From Neoceratodus forsteri (taxonomy: Eukaryota > Chordata > Ceratodontiformes > Ceratodontidae): DNA of 64,000 nt. The notes beneath the pieces were generated by a model. The model saw nothing but the letters and a program-made list of their open reading frames with translations, was not told the DNA's origin and did no database searches. The stretch is taken from positions 461,976,501 to 462,040,500 of the forward strand of contig CM028129.1 in NCBI GenBank assembly GCA_016271365.2, given 5' to 3'. Both the position numbers and the translations under genes were made by a program. How positions within the stretch are numbered: position 1 is the first letter of the stretch; the number at the start of each line of letters is the position of its first letter. Positions 44,480 through 55,159 of the stretch are shown here, one piece after another.

Positions 44480-45610
44480 ACCTTACTTCAGACTGGACTA
44501 ATATAAATGATGACAGTATGTATTTTTGTGATGTGGTAGATGTCCCCAGGAGCAAGGTGTGCTCCTTTGCTGGCTACAGAGTAGGCTGTTCAAAAAATAA
44601 CAAACATACAGATCAGGCATTCTACCAATGAGACACATTATAGTGCAGCCTGTTGGAAGAGGATGGGCAACACTGGATTCCTGTGGGATCTGGGAAGGTG
44701 GAGTGGTTCACCAGATGATCTTTGTTATTTACTGATTAGAAAAAAAATGGGCATCTTTCTCCCAAGTGTACTGATGCAAATGATACTGTCAGGAGATGAA
44801 GAGCTGTCCGTAGGAGCAAGGTGTGCTCTGTGTTCCTTTGCTGGCCTAGAGTGCAAGCTATTATAAAAAATACAAAAAAGAAATGTTGGGAGAAGAAGAC
44901 TGAAACTTGGTTCCAGTTGAACCTCAAATAGCCCCTGACACTGTTAGAAACACTTGGGAAAAAATGTGAGATTTATATAGTTCAGTTTATATTTCATGCA
45001 TTTTCTATAATTATTTACCTTTTTTCTTTATTACTGAGGACGGCTGTGTGAAAGAGGTGTACTGTCCCTTAAACTTTATCTGCTCTTTCTGCTGTCCTAC
45101 ATATGACATCATAATCCGGGTTGCACCTGGAAACGAGCTTCTGATCATGGTGCTTTTCACGGTTATCAACTTTAAATAAATTAAATAAATAATCCCCCTT
45201 TTAGGGCATCGTAATTATCCCCACTGCAACAGAATGTAATGTCATGAACAGAACTGTGATGTCATATGTAGGCAAGCAGCCAGAACAGATTGGGTAGTGA
45301 TCCTGTTTATATGCAAATGTTCTCAGTAATAAAGAAGAATGAGAAATACAGAAACAATATTAAAATACAAGCGCTGAACATTATATTTTCTTAAAGTTGT
45401 CACAATGGTGTCAGGGGCTCTTTAAGGGGATAGAGGAGCTCTCCAGTTGTTAATTTTATTTATAAAGGGAAAAAAGTGATTTTATTTATAAAAGGAAAAA
45501 AGGTAGAATCTTTCTCACAGTCAGACTGATGTAAATTATGCTGGTTGTGAGATGCAGAGGAGTCCCCAGGAGCCAGGTGTGCTCTTTTAGTGGCCAGTGA
45601 GCAAGCTATA
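44480..45610. repeat. Three copies of a ~110-bp unit interleaved with TTAA elements
   Basis: GTCCCCAGGAGCAAGGTGTG CTCCTTTGCTGGC-type cores lie at about 44539, 44808 and 45561, each preceded by an ACTGATRTAAATGATG block 50-60 bp earlier. The order along the DNA is TTAA copy 1, unit 1, unit 2, TTAA copy 2, unit 3, which suggests segmental duplication of an element-plus-flank module. Confidence 0.7.
44924..45425. mobile_element. TTAA-type inverted-repeat element, copy 2, with a SINE-tail insertion
   Basis: Left end TCAAATAGCCCCTGACACTG (44924) and right end ATGGTGTCAGGGGCTCTTTAA (to 45425). It shares interior sequence with copy 1 (GTGATGTCATATGTAGGCAA GCAGCCAGA). It is about 60 bp longer, mainly because of a SINE tail near 45125-45200 (CACCTGGAAACGAGCTTCTG and TTTAAATAAATTAAATAAAT). 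Confidence 0.7.
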
Positions 45611-46096
45611 TACTCAATGTCTTGAATTCATGAGTTGTTAAATCATAGGTAGTACTCAGTAACAACTACATCTCTAACACTCTATACTTGTTCAGCCTGC
45701 ACACACCACAAGCCATGGTGTCAGTGTGTTTGTGATTATTTCTGCTTGGCCAATTTGGGGGTTGGGGGGGTACTAGTAAAAGGTCACTGGCTTTAGCAAA
45801 ATGGATTTTTTTATTAATTTTTTTTGTTTCTTTGTTTTTCATTTTTGTTAAATTTGCCTGACGAGTTTATTTGTTTGTCTTACATACTGCAGTTATAAAT
45901 AATGGCATATATTTATGCCATTGTAGTATCTAAATGTTACTAGTTGTAGTTAATTGATGACATCCATAAACCAGAAGGATCATTTTTTTATTAGATAGGT
46001 TGAACATAATAGTCTGTTTTTACTGGCTGTTTGAAATCACCATTGTAAGATAACATCACACAGCTTTAAAATATTGTTAGAGCATATACATCTTTG
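45611..46096. other. AT-rich spacer
   Basis: Nothing recognised. Confidence 0.5.
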
Positions 46097-46406
46097 TGGT
46101 GTATACCCTCCTTTCTATGGTACAAAAGGAGACAGTTTCTAAACAGCCCACATGCTTCCAGTGAGTCTGCCAAGTGTGTATCACACCAGGACAATCACTT
46201 TTCTGCTCACTCCAAGACAACTGCAGTCCCATAATACAATATTATTAGTGAGAAGGCATAATATTGTATTAGGGGATTGCAATTGTCTTTGGGTGACCTG
46301 AGAGGTGTTTGTCCTGGTCTGATACCTGCTTGACAGACCCACTGGCAGCTTATGAGCTTTTTTAATACTGTCTCCTTTTTTGCCTAAGAAAGGAAGGCAT
46401 ACACCA
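46097..46406. mobile_element. 310-bp foldback element
   Basis: The whole segment is a diverged palindrome. TGGTGTATACCCTCCTTTC at 46097 pairs with GAAAGGAAGGCATACACCA ending 46406; inner pairs include AAAAGGAGACAGT with ACTGTCTCCTTTTTT and TAATACAATATTA with TAATATTGTATTA around a centre near 46250. No ORF is credible. Such foldbacks are often non-autonomous DNA elements; no target duplication was evident. Confidence 0.75.
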
Positions 46407-47795
46407 TTATTATCATTATTATTACTTTGTATCATGTATGTACAATATGAACTCTATCGTGTTACTTTGTATATATACCCTTCTTACACATTTTTGCACA
46501 TTTGAATCCATTATTATTACTTTGCATCATAAATGTAGATGGTGATAAACTTTTGAAACAAGCTAAACGTATTATATAACATTATATAAATCTAAGCATA
46601 TTGTTTAACTGAGTAATTTTCAGAAACATAACACCAGTGAAAGCAGCTGGTGTCAAGAGCTCAGGACAACAGGTAACCACCATCTTCATCACTCACAAAA
46701 GAAATTGCTGACAACTACATTTATACCTGTTATGAAACTGGGGTATATTTCATAAGTTGGCAGGTGGCAAAATGAACAAAAAAACTACAGCTAGAAAACA
46801 TTTTATTCTTATACTACAATGTAAAAGTAAAATAAAAAACATATATATTTACCGTACTTTATAATATGAAGTTTCAACAAGTACCCTTAACTGAGTTGGC
46901 CTCTTTGAGACAGCTAAGTGCATCTGCCCTTGACACTAACAGGAGAGGGCCTACAGAATTGGAAATCAGAATTTAAATAAATCAAGCATTTCTTTACATT
47001 TACATTTACATTTTTATGTCTGTCAGGCATATGCACTAAAGCAGCTGTGGAAATCCGGCACATCCAAGGGGAAATATTACCTAAAAATCTTCCATTACTA
47101 AAATCTACACTCTCCTCATTGAGCAATGGTTGAATCAGTCTGTACTTATTCCTTAAAATCCACAACACAATGTGAATTTACATGCTAAAAAATCAAACCT
47201 CATGTCACTTCACAAGACAGTGCTAAACTTCTTCTCACAAGAGCTCCAAGCTAAAGCTTCCAATAATACACATCACCTTATAGTAACATGTAGGTGACAA
47301 ATACAATTTACATGCAGACAACCATCACTTAGGCAACAAGTTGGCTTTCTGAGCTATGTATGTTATCCACCATAAAACACAGCCTACATTTACTGCTGAA
47401 TAGAAGAATTTCTTCCATTACTTGTAACATTCCCACAGCAATAAATGTTGACTCTATCAGCAGCAAATGGCCTAATATACTATCTATGCAAGATGTGTTT
47501 GAATGGCTACTGCATTACTGCTAAATGTATTTCATGACAAGAATATTTCAATTCAAAAGCTAGTAACAGAAAATAGGAGCATCTTCTTGGATTTCATAAC
47601 AACACCTTCAGAAGACCTTTCATTTCAAATACTTCATTTATGGGTGTACCATTTCCATGTACATGCCTAATTCCATAAGTTTTCTTTCCCTGGCATTTAT
47701 TTACTTTAGGGGACACACCCTGGAAGTGAGCGTGCTGAGTGAGAAATACAGCCACATGCGCAATGCACATTGCAGTCACTGATATGTCACGCCCT
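46407..47795. other. AT-rich non-coding sequence
   Basis: Short direct repeat ATTATTATTACTTTG at 46416 and 46511. The frames near 46914-47168 and 47594-47779 (minus) are unsupported. Confidence 0.5.
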
Positions 47796-48405
47796 CACAG
47801 AACAAACATAATGATATTGCAAACTAAAGTAATCTAAAACGAAATGTGTTGTTATTTAATTATTTTATTAGTGGCAGCATAATTTATCGCTGTCATAATA
47901 ATATATTACTGGACCCGGGGGGTGTGGGGGGTGGAGCACCCCCACAGAACAAACATAAGGCAGTCGCTACTCGAAAACTAAATGTGTAGTTATTTAATAA
48001 TTTATTAATAACAGCATAATTTACCGTGGAGCGCCCCCACCGAGCGCAGTTAGGTACTGCTGCGATTGTTCTTCTATTTACAAACAATGCCCATTACAGA
48101 TGTCTAATATAGCCCTTTCCTTTGCATCAGAGCCTTGTCAGTGACACTATCCCTCTACTTTCCCAGAGGTTGTAGTTGGTTGGCATGGACAAAACTGTGT
48201 TTAAATGACTGTTTTTGCAATTGAGGCAGTTCAATAACACGTTCAAACCATATCTACTAATATAGCCCTTTCCTTTGCATCAGAGCCTTGGCAGTGACGC
48301 TGTCCCACTACTTTCCCAGAGGTTGTAGTTGGTTTGCACAGAGAAAACTGTGTTTTAATGACTGCTTTTGCAACTGAGTCAGTTAAATAATGCGTTCAAA
48401 CCATA
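47796..48405. repeat. Two adjacent tandem duplications (147 bp and 152 bp)
   Basis: CACAGAACAAACATAA starts at 47796 and again at about 47943 (147 bp); both copies continue with AATGTGT-GTTATTTAAT and CAGCATAATTTA-CG. CTAATATAGCCCTTTCCTTT GCATC starts at 48104 and 48256 (152 bp), and the copies run nearly identical to GTTCAAACCATA. The second pair is the younger. Confidence 0.85.
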
Positions 48406-49685
48406 AAAAAAATAAATACATTTAATGGGCATGGAGAAATCGGATTTGGCTGATTGCAAAACGCATGTTTGGGGGAGGGGCTAACTGTCGCCATTTGGAG
48501 GACCTAGTACCGTAATCCACTGAATTCCAAAACAGGGGCACTATGTGTCCCCTAATCTAAATAATCGTCCTTTCCCCTTCTAATATATGCCAGACATTAC
48601 ATACAATGCTGTTATGTGAATCAATATGACACAATTGTACAGCTTTCTGAACATTTTTTTCAACCACTGTGTAATTAACACAATTTAAGATATGCTTTTA
48701 AGTTAACACATTTTACATCACTGCAAAATGTGCATATGGCTCTGCTGTTTTAATAAGCAGTAAAGGGAAAAAACCTAGCATTTACCATTTTATTTATTTA
48801 TTATTTCAGTTAAATAGCAGCTCTTACTTTACAGGGAGGGTATTACATCACTGCATAAAGCATGTTAACGTTTGCCAGCTGTACAATACACTAGATATGT
48901 ATGTATTAACCATTTCAGATTATATGAATTACAAGTCCAGTTGGTATCATTGATAAAAAAAAATATTTCACTTATTATTCTGCTGGTAATAATTGTCCCT
49001 GTACTAAAATCAGATTGCCTTTGATCCAGTGTTTACATCCAGGTGGATATGTTGCCAAAATGAGGATGGGGAAAAACTTATATTTTCTGATTATCCTGTA
49101 AGGGTCATGTGCTACTGATTGCAGTCCTACAAGTAGAATTCATCTCTGTCTGCTAGATGTACAGAGCTCATTCACAGCTCCTTATTATAACCAACAGGCA
49201 ATATGCCATGCTATCAGCCCCAGTGTTGCAGTGTCAGTGGACAGAGTAAAGTGTATCACAAAATATATTGTAATTTGAATGCAGACCATATTCATTTATT
49301 TTTTTATAAATGTCAGAGCATCAAAACTCAGCACTTACCAGAATGCTCCAAGATTCACAAGGTCTTTCTGCTGTTATCTTAAGGTGTATTATTTGACAAA
49401 ACCCTTGATATTCTCTCTGAGACTGCTCTTGCAACCTATGAAAGGGAGAAATGAGGAGGTATCTCCTCCCTATCCCTGGCTGCAAGTTCCCTCCCCCCGG
49501 GAACACCTGCCCTAGGAGGTGGCACCTGCTTGCCCTCCTCATCCAAACCAGTCCATCCAGATGCCCTGGTCATGCCCCTAGACAAAGTCCTGCCTCCTTT
49601 GATGCCTTGCAGGGAGGGAAAATTAACTTCTCAAGCCAGAGGAAAAATAGTGCTTTCTAGATCCCACACACAGGCAGTGTAGTAA
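48406..49685. other. Non-coding sequence, nothing firm
   Basis: AT-rich to 49440, then a C-rich stretch 49460-49580 that may be the 5' part of the LINE fragment that follows. No feature can be supported. Confidence 0.4.
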
Positions 49686-49689
49686 TGAG

Positions 49690-50095
49690 GCTTCAGTGGA
49701 TGATACTAGTTTTAACACTCCAGCATGTTGTTTGGAAGGTAATTTATGCTGGGAGTCCTCTTCTAAAGTGAACTGTCTGCAGGGTTACACCCACTGCAGC
49801 TGTAAAAAGACCAAAGTCATGCTCTTTGAAAAAAGGAGGCTAAGCACTGAGCGGCAACACTCTCAAGTTATTAGCCAGTGGTAAAATAGCACTCATCTCG
49901 AAGTGGTGGAGTCACTTACATACCGTGGGGTGGTGCTAAGCAAAAACATGACCTTTGCACCTCATGTTGACACCATAATCAAAATGATGTATCGGAAGCA
50001 TGGACTCCTCTACATGCATATCTCATATCTTTCTAAAGAGGTTTGGCTAGCCATTGCTAGAAGCACCTTAATGTCTTCACTCTTCTAAGGCACCC
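49690..50095 (+). pseudogene. LINE RT thumb fragment, CR1/L2 group
   Basis: CKKTKVMLFEKRR (49696-49884) and VESLTYRGVVLSKNMTFAPH with MYRKHGLLYMHISYLSKEVW and IARSTLMSSLF (49903-50088) match the post-catalytic region of L2-like RTs. The active site is absent and a stop separates the two frames. Its 3' continuation is cut by the LINE copy B3 that begins at about 50150. Confidence 0.75.
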
Positions 50096-50372
50096 CTGTA
50101 TAACAGTCCATTTGTGACTCTGAACTGTGCAGGTTAAAAAAACACTATATTTATTTATTTATTTTATTTATTTAAGAGATTTACCAGATAAGCATTCTGA
50201 GCGGGGCCCGCTCGTTTCCAGATGCGACCTGGGGTTACATAGGTCAAAGAATAGATACAGTAAAGTCACAGTACAGTAGTGTTACATAGGTCTAGAGTAG
50301 TTAGCAGTAGTCACAGTACACAGTGTGATTAGACGCCCGGCATCAGGTATAAGACCTTATTATATATGTAGG

Positions 50373-52160
50373 CTAAATCTGCGGGTGGCAGTTACATGCA
50401 ACAGAGTAGTGGGACCTCAGACATGGTTTGAGGGCCCAGTGGGAGTCTGAGAGCCTGATGTCTGCAGGTAGCTCATTCCATAGTTTCGGCAGCCGATGCA
50501 TAAAGGCCATTTGGCCCTTAGAGTTGCGCATGAAGGGTACTTGGAGTTGTTTAGGATCAGAAGCTCTGAGGGGGTAGACGGGGAGTGGTTGGGTTGATAG
50601 GGCACATCTGAGGTACAGGGGAAGGGTATTCGACCAGTATCTGTAAATAAGACTAGTACAGTGTAATTTACGTCGAGATTCTAAAGATGGGAAGGAGAGG
50701 GCTCTGTATAGGTCACAGTGATGGGTGGAGGGAGGGCAGTCAAGTACGTAGTGACAGAACGAATGATAGAGGGGGTCCAGTCTGGCCAGGGAAGATGGAG
50801 GGGCAGTGCTGTAGACCACGTCGCCGTAGTCAAAAATGGGGAGGATCATTTTGAGGACTAGCTCCCTCCTAATAGAGGTGGGAAGGGATCCTTTGTGTCG
50901 GTGCAGTGCACCTAATTTAGGGTGGAGTTTTTTCTGTAGAGATTCGATGTGGGCATGGAAATTAAGGTGTTGATCGGGCAAACCCGAGTACCGGAAGGAG
51001 GTGCAGGAGTCAAGGTTGGAGCCATCCAGGTGTGGAAGATGGGGGCAGCCAGCCGATAGCTTGGGATGGGTGCGAAGGTTATGGAGACGCTTTTCTTGGC
51101 GTTTAGGACCAGCTGGTTGGACCTGAGCCAAGTTTGAGATAACATCGAAATCACGTTGGAGAGATAGCATTGTGTCAGTGGTGGGGGCCAGAGGTGTACA
51201 GCACTGTGTCATCCACGTACATTTGCTGAGTTGGCACAGACTAGTGGCAGATCATTTAAGAGAATAGAGAGAGCAGGGGGGCCCAGGACCGAGCCTAGGG
51301 TACCCCATGTTCACTGGGAGTGGGATGAGATGTGGGCCAATTTTACAGCCTGCTCTGCCTGACAGGTAGGCTTGGAACCAGTTCAAGGTGGGTGGGGAGA
51401 GGCCTGCTTGTTGCAGTTTTGAGAGGAGATTAGAATGGGACACAGTGTCAAAGGCTTTGGCCAAGTCAATAAAAATAGCAGAGGTGACAAGGCCCTTGTC
51501 CATGCCCAAAGAGATATCGTTAGTGAGTCTTAGCAGAGCTGTGACGGTGGAATGATTTTAGCGAAAGCCCAACTGGAATGGAGTGAAGAAGGAGGTGGAG
51601 TAGAGGAATTGTGTTAGTTGGGTGAGTACGAGCTGCTCTTGCAGCTTGGCCAGTGCCGGTAGGAGAGAGATAGGGCGGTAGTTGCCCGGCACTGATAGGT
51701 CACCCCCTTTAGGTAGGGGGATGATTACAGCTTCCTTCCAGGTGGCTGGAATTTGTGCCATGGTGAAAAAGTGGTTTAGTAGGTCAGCTAGGGGGGAGGT
51801 TATCGCAGGGGCTGATAGGAAGAGGAGTTTGGTGTCCAGGCCTTGAGGGCACTTGCCTTTGTTAGGGTCAAGGGAGCATAGTGCAGAAAGAACTTCTGCT
51901 GGGGAGACCGGCCGGAAGGAGAAAGTGGGTGTGCTTGAGGATGGCGGGGATGTGGCAGAGAGAGTGGGTGTGTTTGAAGACGTCGAGGGAATGGCACGGT
52001 GGTTGTTGGCTGGTGCGCAAGGTTGTTGGTTGTCTATGAGAGATTTAGCACTAGTCGAGAAAAAGGAGTTGAATGCTGATGCAACTTCACTAGGGGTTGA
52101 TAAGACATTGCCCAGGAGGTTTAGGGTAGGGGTAGGGGGTTGGGCCAGTGGAGAGAACAA
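50373..52160 (-). pseudogene. LINE reverse transcriptase (copy B3)
   Basis: Frame 52160-51558 (200 codons): linker, then SLDPNKGKCPQGLDTK, IIPLPKGGDLSVPGNYRPIS LLPALAK and FTPFQLGFR, ending at a TAA. Frame 51509-51252: TSAIFIDLAKAFDTVSHSNL (first catalytic Asp) and a damaged GVPQGSVLGP block near 51300. The catalytic pair reads YVDD at 51208-51219 in a third frame. Frame 51212-50373 (279 codons) covers thumb and C-terminus with KLHPKLGALHRHKGSLP and LPKLWNELPADIRLSD. One stop and two frameshifts inactivate the RT, but most of it is readable. Confidence 0.85.
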
Positions 52161-52346
52161 GGTTTTGATGGTTTTCCAGAATTTGGTGGGATGATTAAGA
52201 TTTTTGGTGAAGGCGTCACGGAAATAGTGTTTTTTTGCCTGTCTTATGGCTTTGGTGCAATTGTTTCGGAGGGTCCGGTAGTGCTGCAGAGATGAGGGGA
52301 TTGTAGTTTTCTGACTTTTCGGGCCTGATCCCTAGCTATGCATTTG

Positions 52347-53606
52347 CTAATTATATCGGCAGATATCCAGGGAGGTGTAAGCCCTAACTCTTTTTTTCCT
52401 TAGTGGGGCGTGATAGTGCCATATGCGAAGGAGTTGCTTACTGAACTTATCAAAGACGTGGTCAATTGAGGGCGCTAGATTGATAAAGGACCAGTCAGCA
52501 AGCGCTATATCGTTTAAGAGTGATTGGAGGCAGAGAGATTTGTAAGCTCTCATAAGGATCTGCCTAGGAGGGAGGTGGTTTGTAGGTCTGTGCACTTTCC
52601 TAGATATATAGATCATGTGGTGATCACTCAGGGAGTCTGGAAGGATGCCCGCCGAGATTATTCTGTGAGGGTGTGAGGTGAGAGCCCAGTCCAGGAGGGA
52701 GTGGTTACTTGTTGCGGGGTTTAGACGTGTGGGCTGATCAATTAGTTGGGAAAGGTTGAGGGCTTTGACACTACTACGTATTTTCACGCAAGCGGGTGCA
52801 AGCCAGTTGTGGTTTACATCGCCTAGGATGTGGAGTTCACCTGAGGCAGCCAGGGTTTTTAGGGCAGCTAGATGATTGATGACGGTGTCGCCAGGAGTAG
52901 CTGGTGAATAGTGCCAGCCACATATAACCGGGGAGGAGTGTGGCAGCAGAAGTTTAATCAGCTTAGTTTCAATTTGGGGGGGCGGGCCATTGATATGGAC
53001 AGGGGTGTAATTAAGGCTGGATGACATGTACATGGCTATGCCTCCTCCTTTCTTAGGGACTAGGCGGTTCTGCCTGATTACAGTATACCCCGGGATAGCT
53101 ATTGCGGCATCCGCATGGTGAGGTTTAAGCCAGGTCTCAGATATGATGCAGATGTCAGGCTTGAGAGTTTGAATGGTGACTTGCAGCTCAGATATTTTTT
53201 TTAGGAGGCTGCAGATGTTCAGATGGAGTAGGCTAAGTCCCTTCTGAGGAAGTGCATGGTTGTGATTTGATAGAAGGCCAGGGTTAGCTTCAATGTCCCC
53301 TGACAAGAGAAACAGCAGGGTGAGAAATCTAGTAGCATTGCGCCATGGACTTGGTTTGAGGCGGGATCTGGGCAGGTGTTTGGCTTGGTAAGGGGTGCCA
53401 GCACCTAGCTCAATTAGGGCTGGTAATCCCATGGAGAAGGACAGGGGAATGACTGAGGCACTTATGATCCACAAAGTGGTAGATTTGTGGAATTGGCAGT
53501 CCTTGGGAGTTGGCAGGGAGGGGGAGGTGAGGCGAAGACTAAAGCAAGGAGCAGGGTTGTATAAGGCAGGTTTGTAGGGAAGAGAGTGAGGGGCATAACG
53601 TGGCAA
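52347..53606 (-). CDS. LINE leader plus endonuclease with 2A-like motif (copy B3, 419 codons)
   Basis: The frame starts at the Met at 53606 and is open for 419 codons. Residues 1-90 form a leader of no known family. Residues 93-101 are hydrophobic (RFLTLLFLL) and run into SGDIEANPG at 102-110, close to the 2A consensus D-V/I-E-x-N-P-G-P but with Leu where the final Pro should be. The endonuclease follows: LSLLHLNICSLLKKI, CIISETW (catalytic Glu), KKGGGIAMYMS, LHILGDVNHNWLAP (GDFN changed to GDVN) and DSLSDHHMIYI. 2A-like motifs have been reported in CR1/L2-group LINEs, where they may separate or retarget the leader. The Leu would probably impair that here. Confidence 0.75.
   Translation of the reverse strand: MPRYAPHSLPYKPALYNPAPCFSLRLTSPSLPTPKDCQFHKSTTLWIISASVIPLSFSMGLPALIELGAGTPYQAKHLPRSRLKPSPWRNATRFLTLLFLLSGDIEANPGLLSNHNHALPQKGLSLLHLNICSLLKKISELQVTIQTLKPDICIISETWLKPHHADAAIAIPGYTVIRQNRLVPKKGGGIAMYMSSSLNYTPVHINGPPPQIETKLIKLLLPHSSPVICGWHYSPATPGDTVINHLAALKTLAASGELHILGDVNHNWLAPACVKIRSSVKALNLSQLIDQPTRLNPATSNHSLLDWALTSHPHRIISAGILPDSLSDHHMIYISRKVHRPTNHLPPRQILMRAYKSLCLQSLLNDIALADWSFINLAPSIDHVFDKFSKQLLRIWHYHAPLRKKRVRAYTSLDICRYN
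53277..53302 (-). other. 2A-like peptide motif (SGDIEANPG-L)
   Basis: Codons for the motif lie immediately 5' of the endonuclease in copy B3. The upstream hydrophobic run is as in known 2A sequences. Equivalent positions hold SGNIHPHRGP in B1 (about 10.99 kb) and GLEIHTN...PGAP in B2 (about 35.48-35.52 kb), so the ancestral family probably had an intact G-D-I-x-x-N-P-G-P. Confidence 0.55.
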
Positions 53607-54179
53607 GCACTGCTATTAGAAGAAAGTACATGTTTGAAAGTAGAGGTATGCTTTGCAGAATGGCAGGATTGTGTTAGCGGCCTCTGCTGGTGAGCGGTGA
53701 TAACCTGAAAACCTGAAACTAGGCTGATAGGTTTTGTCTGCGTCACCTGACCTTCCAACTGCCTATAAATGTAAGAGCCGACCAAGGGTGGTGGTGGGGG
53801 CGGCGGGGCAAGAGCCACGACACAGCAGTACAGCGCACACCACAGGGGCTAAGCTTAGGCAGAGAAAGGTGCCAAAATTCAAATGATGGGACTGATTCCA
53901 CACTCCCTGTGAACCTCGTACCTTCTGGCCTCGGGGGGTGGGGTGGGGGTTCCGCCGATCCATGCTGGGAGGCGCTGCAGGCTCCGCGACCTCGTGGAGG
54001 CTTAGGGGAGAGCAGGTCATCCAGTGCCTCACTGACCCGCTTCTGGCTGTGGAGGGAGAAGAAAGGCGAAGGTTAGATATACAGTGGAGCAGCAGGAGGG
54101 GCTTTGCAGGTAAGACCAATGTGCTTCAGGTTACAAAATCTAGCAGCGATTGGGGGGTTGCTCAGGCAGTTCTGTAAGG

Positions 54180-54978
54180 AGTCTGGTTTCAATGGAGTGA
54201 ACACGCTCAGCGCTTTGTTCCGAATTTAGTGCCTAAGGTCTGTGCCAATATTCTGTGCCTGCTTTACTATGGATTACATTTAGTCGCTTATAGAACTGGA
54301 TGATTTGCAGCTTGTGCCCACTCCAGAGACCACCACTGCAGGGTGTTCGCTGCACGTGGCTGACTCACTTTTGATTAAAGACTTCTTTACCCACTTACCT
54401 TCAAACTGCTGAATCTCACTTCTCCCCCCAAGCCTTAACGGTAAAATCAGACTTAAGCAGCATGCAAGGCACCTAAGGTTCACTGCTAATCCATCATTAC
54501 ATGTTCCAAGAATACAAACAGCATCTGGTAGGAGATCCTTTTCATTTGTTGCCCCTTCTCTTTGGAACTCATTCCCATATGAGATCCTTAACTGCCCCAC
54601 TCTTGCACAATTTAAAAAGAGGCTCAAAACTTTCTCCAGTGGAGTGATGCTGTGCAAGTGCAGTTAATGGCCAGTGCCATCCTCTGCTGAATGATCTCTC
54701 TGGGCCAGGCCTGCATGTTCACAATCCTACTGATGGATCCTGGACATTGCCAATCTTTCCTGTTTTATCCTGAGACCTATTTAAGTATGTATATTTCTTG
54801 ATTCTCCTGATTGTAACTAATATGCTGTACTTTGTATGTGTGACATATTTTATGTTTATTTTTCTGCTCTGTAAAGAGTGTGTATTTGCTTCTCACTTGA
54901 TGTTTGTAACTAATTCTGGGTCACCGTTGAAAAAGGGACAGTCCTGTCTCAGTGTGTCTGCTTAGTCATCAAACTTCG
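54180..54978 (+). pseudogene. L2-like LINE 3' end
   Basis: From about 54430 the plus strand reads RHLRFTANPSLHVPRIQTAS, RSFSFVAPSLWNSFPYEI and CPTLAQFKKRLKTF, the C-terminal LWNSLP-type block of L2/CR1-group ORF2, followed by a 3' UTR and the tail AATAAATAAATAAATA. Only the last 60-80 codons are present, with one frame break near 54430. The long minus-strand frame 54657-54280 is its antisense shadow. The 5' limit is uncertain. Confidence 0.75.
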
Positions 54979-55080
54979 AATAAATAAATAAATAAATAAA
55001 TAAATAATAAATAAATGCACACATGCATACATACATACATAAACACATACATACATACATATATACATACATACATATTT
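54979..55080. repeat. (AAAT)n then (CATA)n microsatellites
   Basis: The LINE's AAAT tail expands into about ten units, followed from 55016 by CATA/CACA units, as commonly grows from LINE tails. Confidence 0.9.
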
Positions 55081-55159
55081 GTTTGCAGGACTGAACTTAT
55101 TTTTACAGTGGATTCCTTTGCTGGGGTGGGGAAGGCAATGACAAAGGCAGCCTAACACA

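Larger units (their letters stand above)
50150..54170 (-). mobile_element. L2/CR1-group LINE, copy B3 (near full length)
   Basis: The 3' end is marked on plus by TTTATTTATTTATTTTATTT at 50150. Then RT (50373-52160), leader plus endonuclease (52347-53606) and a GC-rich 5' UTR (53.6-54.17 kb) carrying CCGCCCCCACCACCACCCTT (complement of 53785-53804), shared with copy B1. Length about 4.0 kb. This is the best preserved of the three B copies in its 5' half. Confidence 0.8.

Noticed and set aside
53763..54119. 118-codon minus-strand frame in the 5' UTR of copy B3 as ORF1
   Set aside because: GC-rich low-complexity translation with no counterpart visible in B1 or B2.
54280..54657. 125-codon minus-strand frame
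   Set aside because: Antisense to the L2-like C-terminal block, which has a clear LWNSFP motif on plus.
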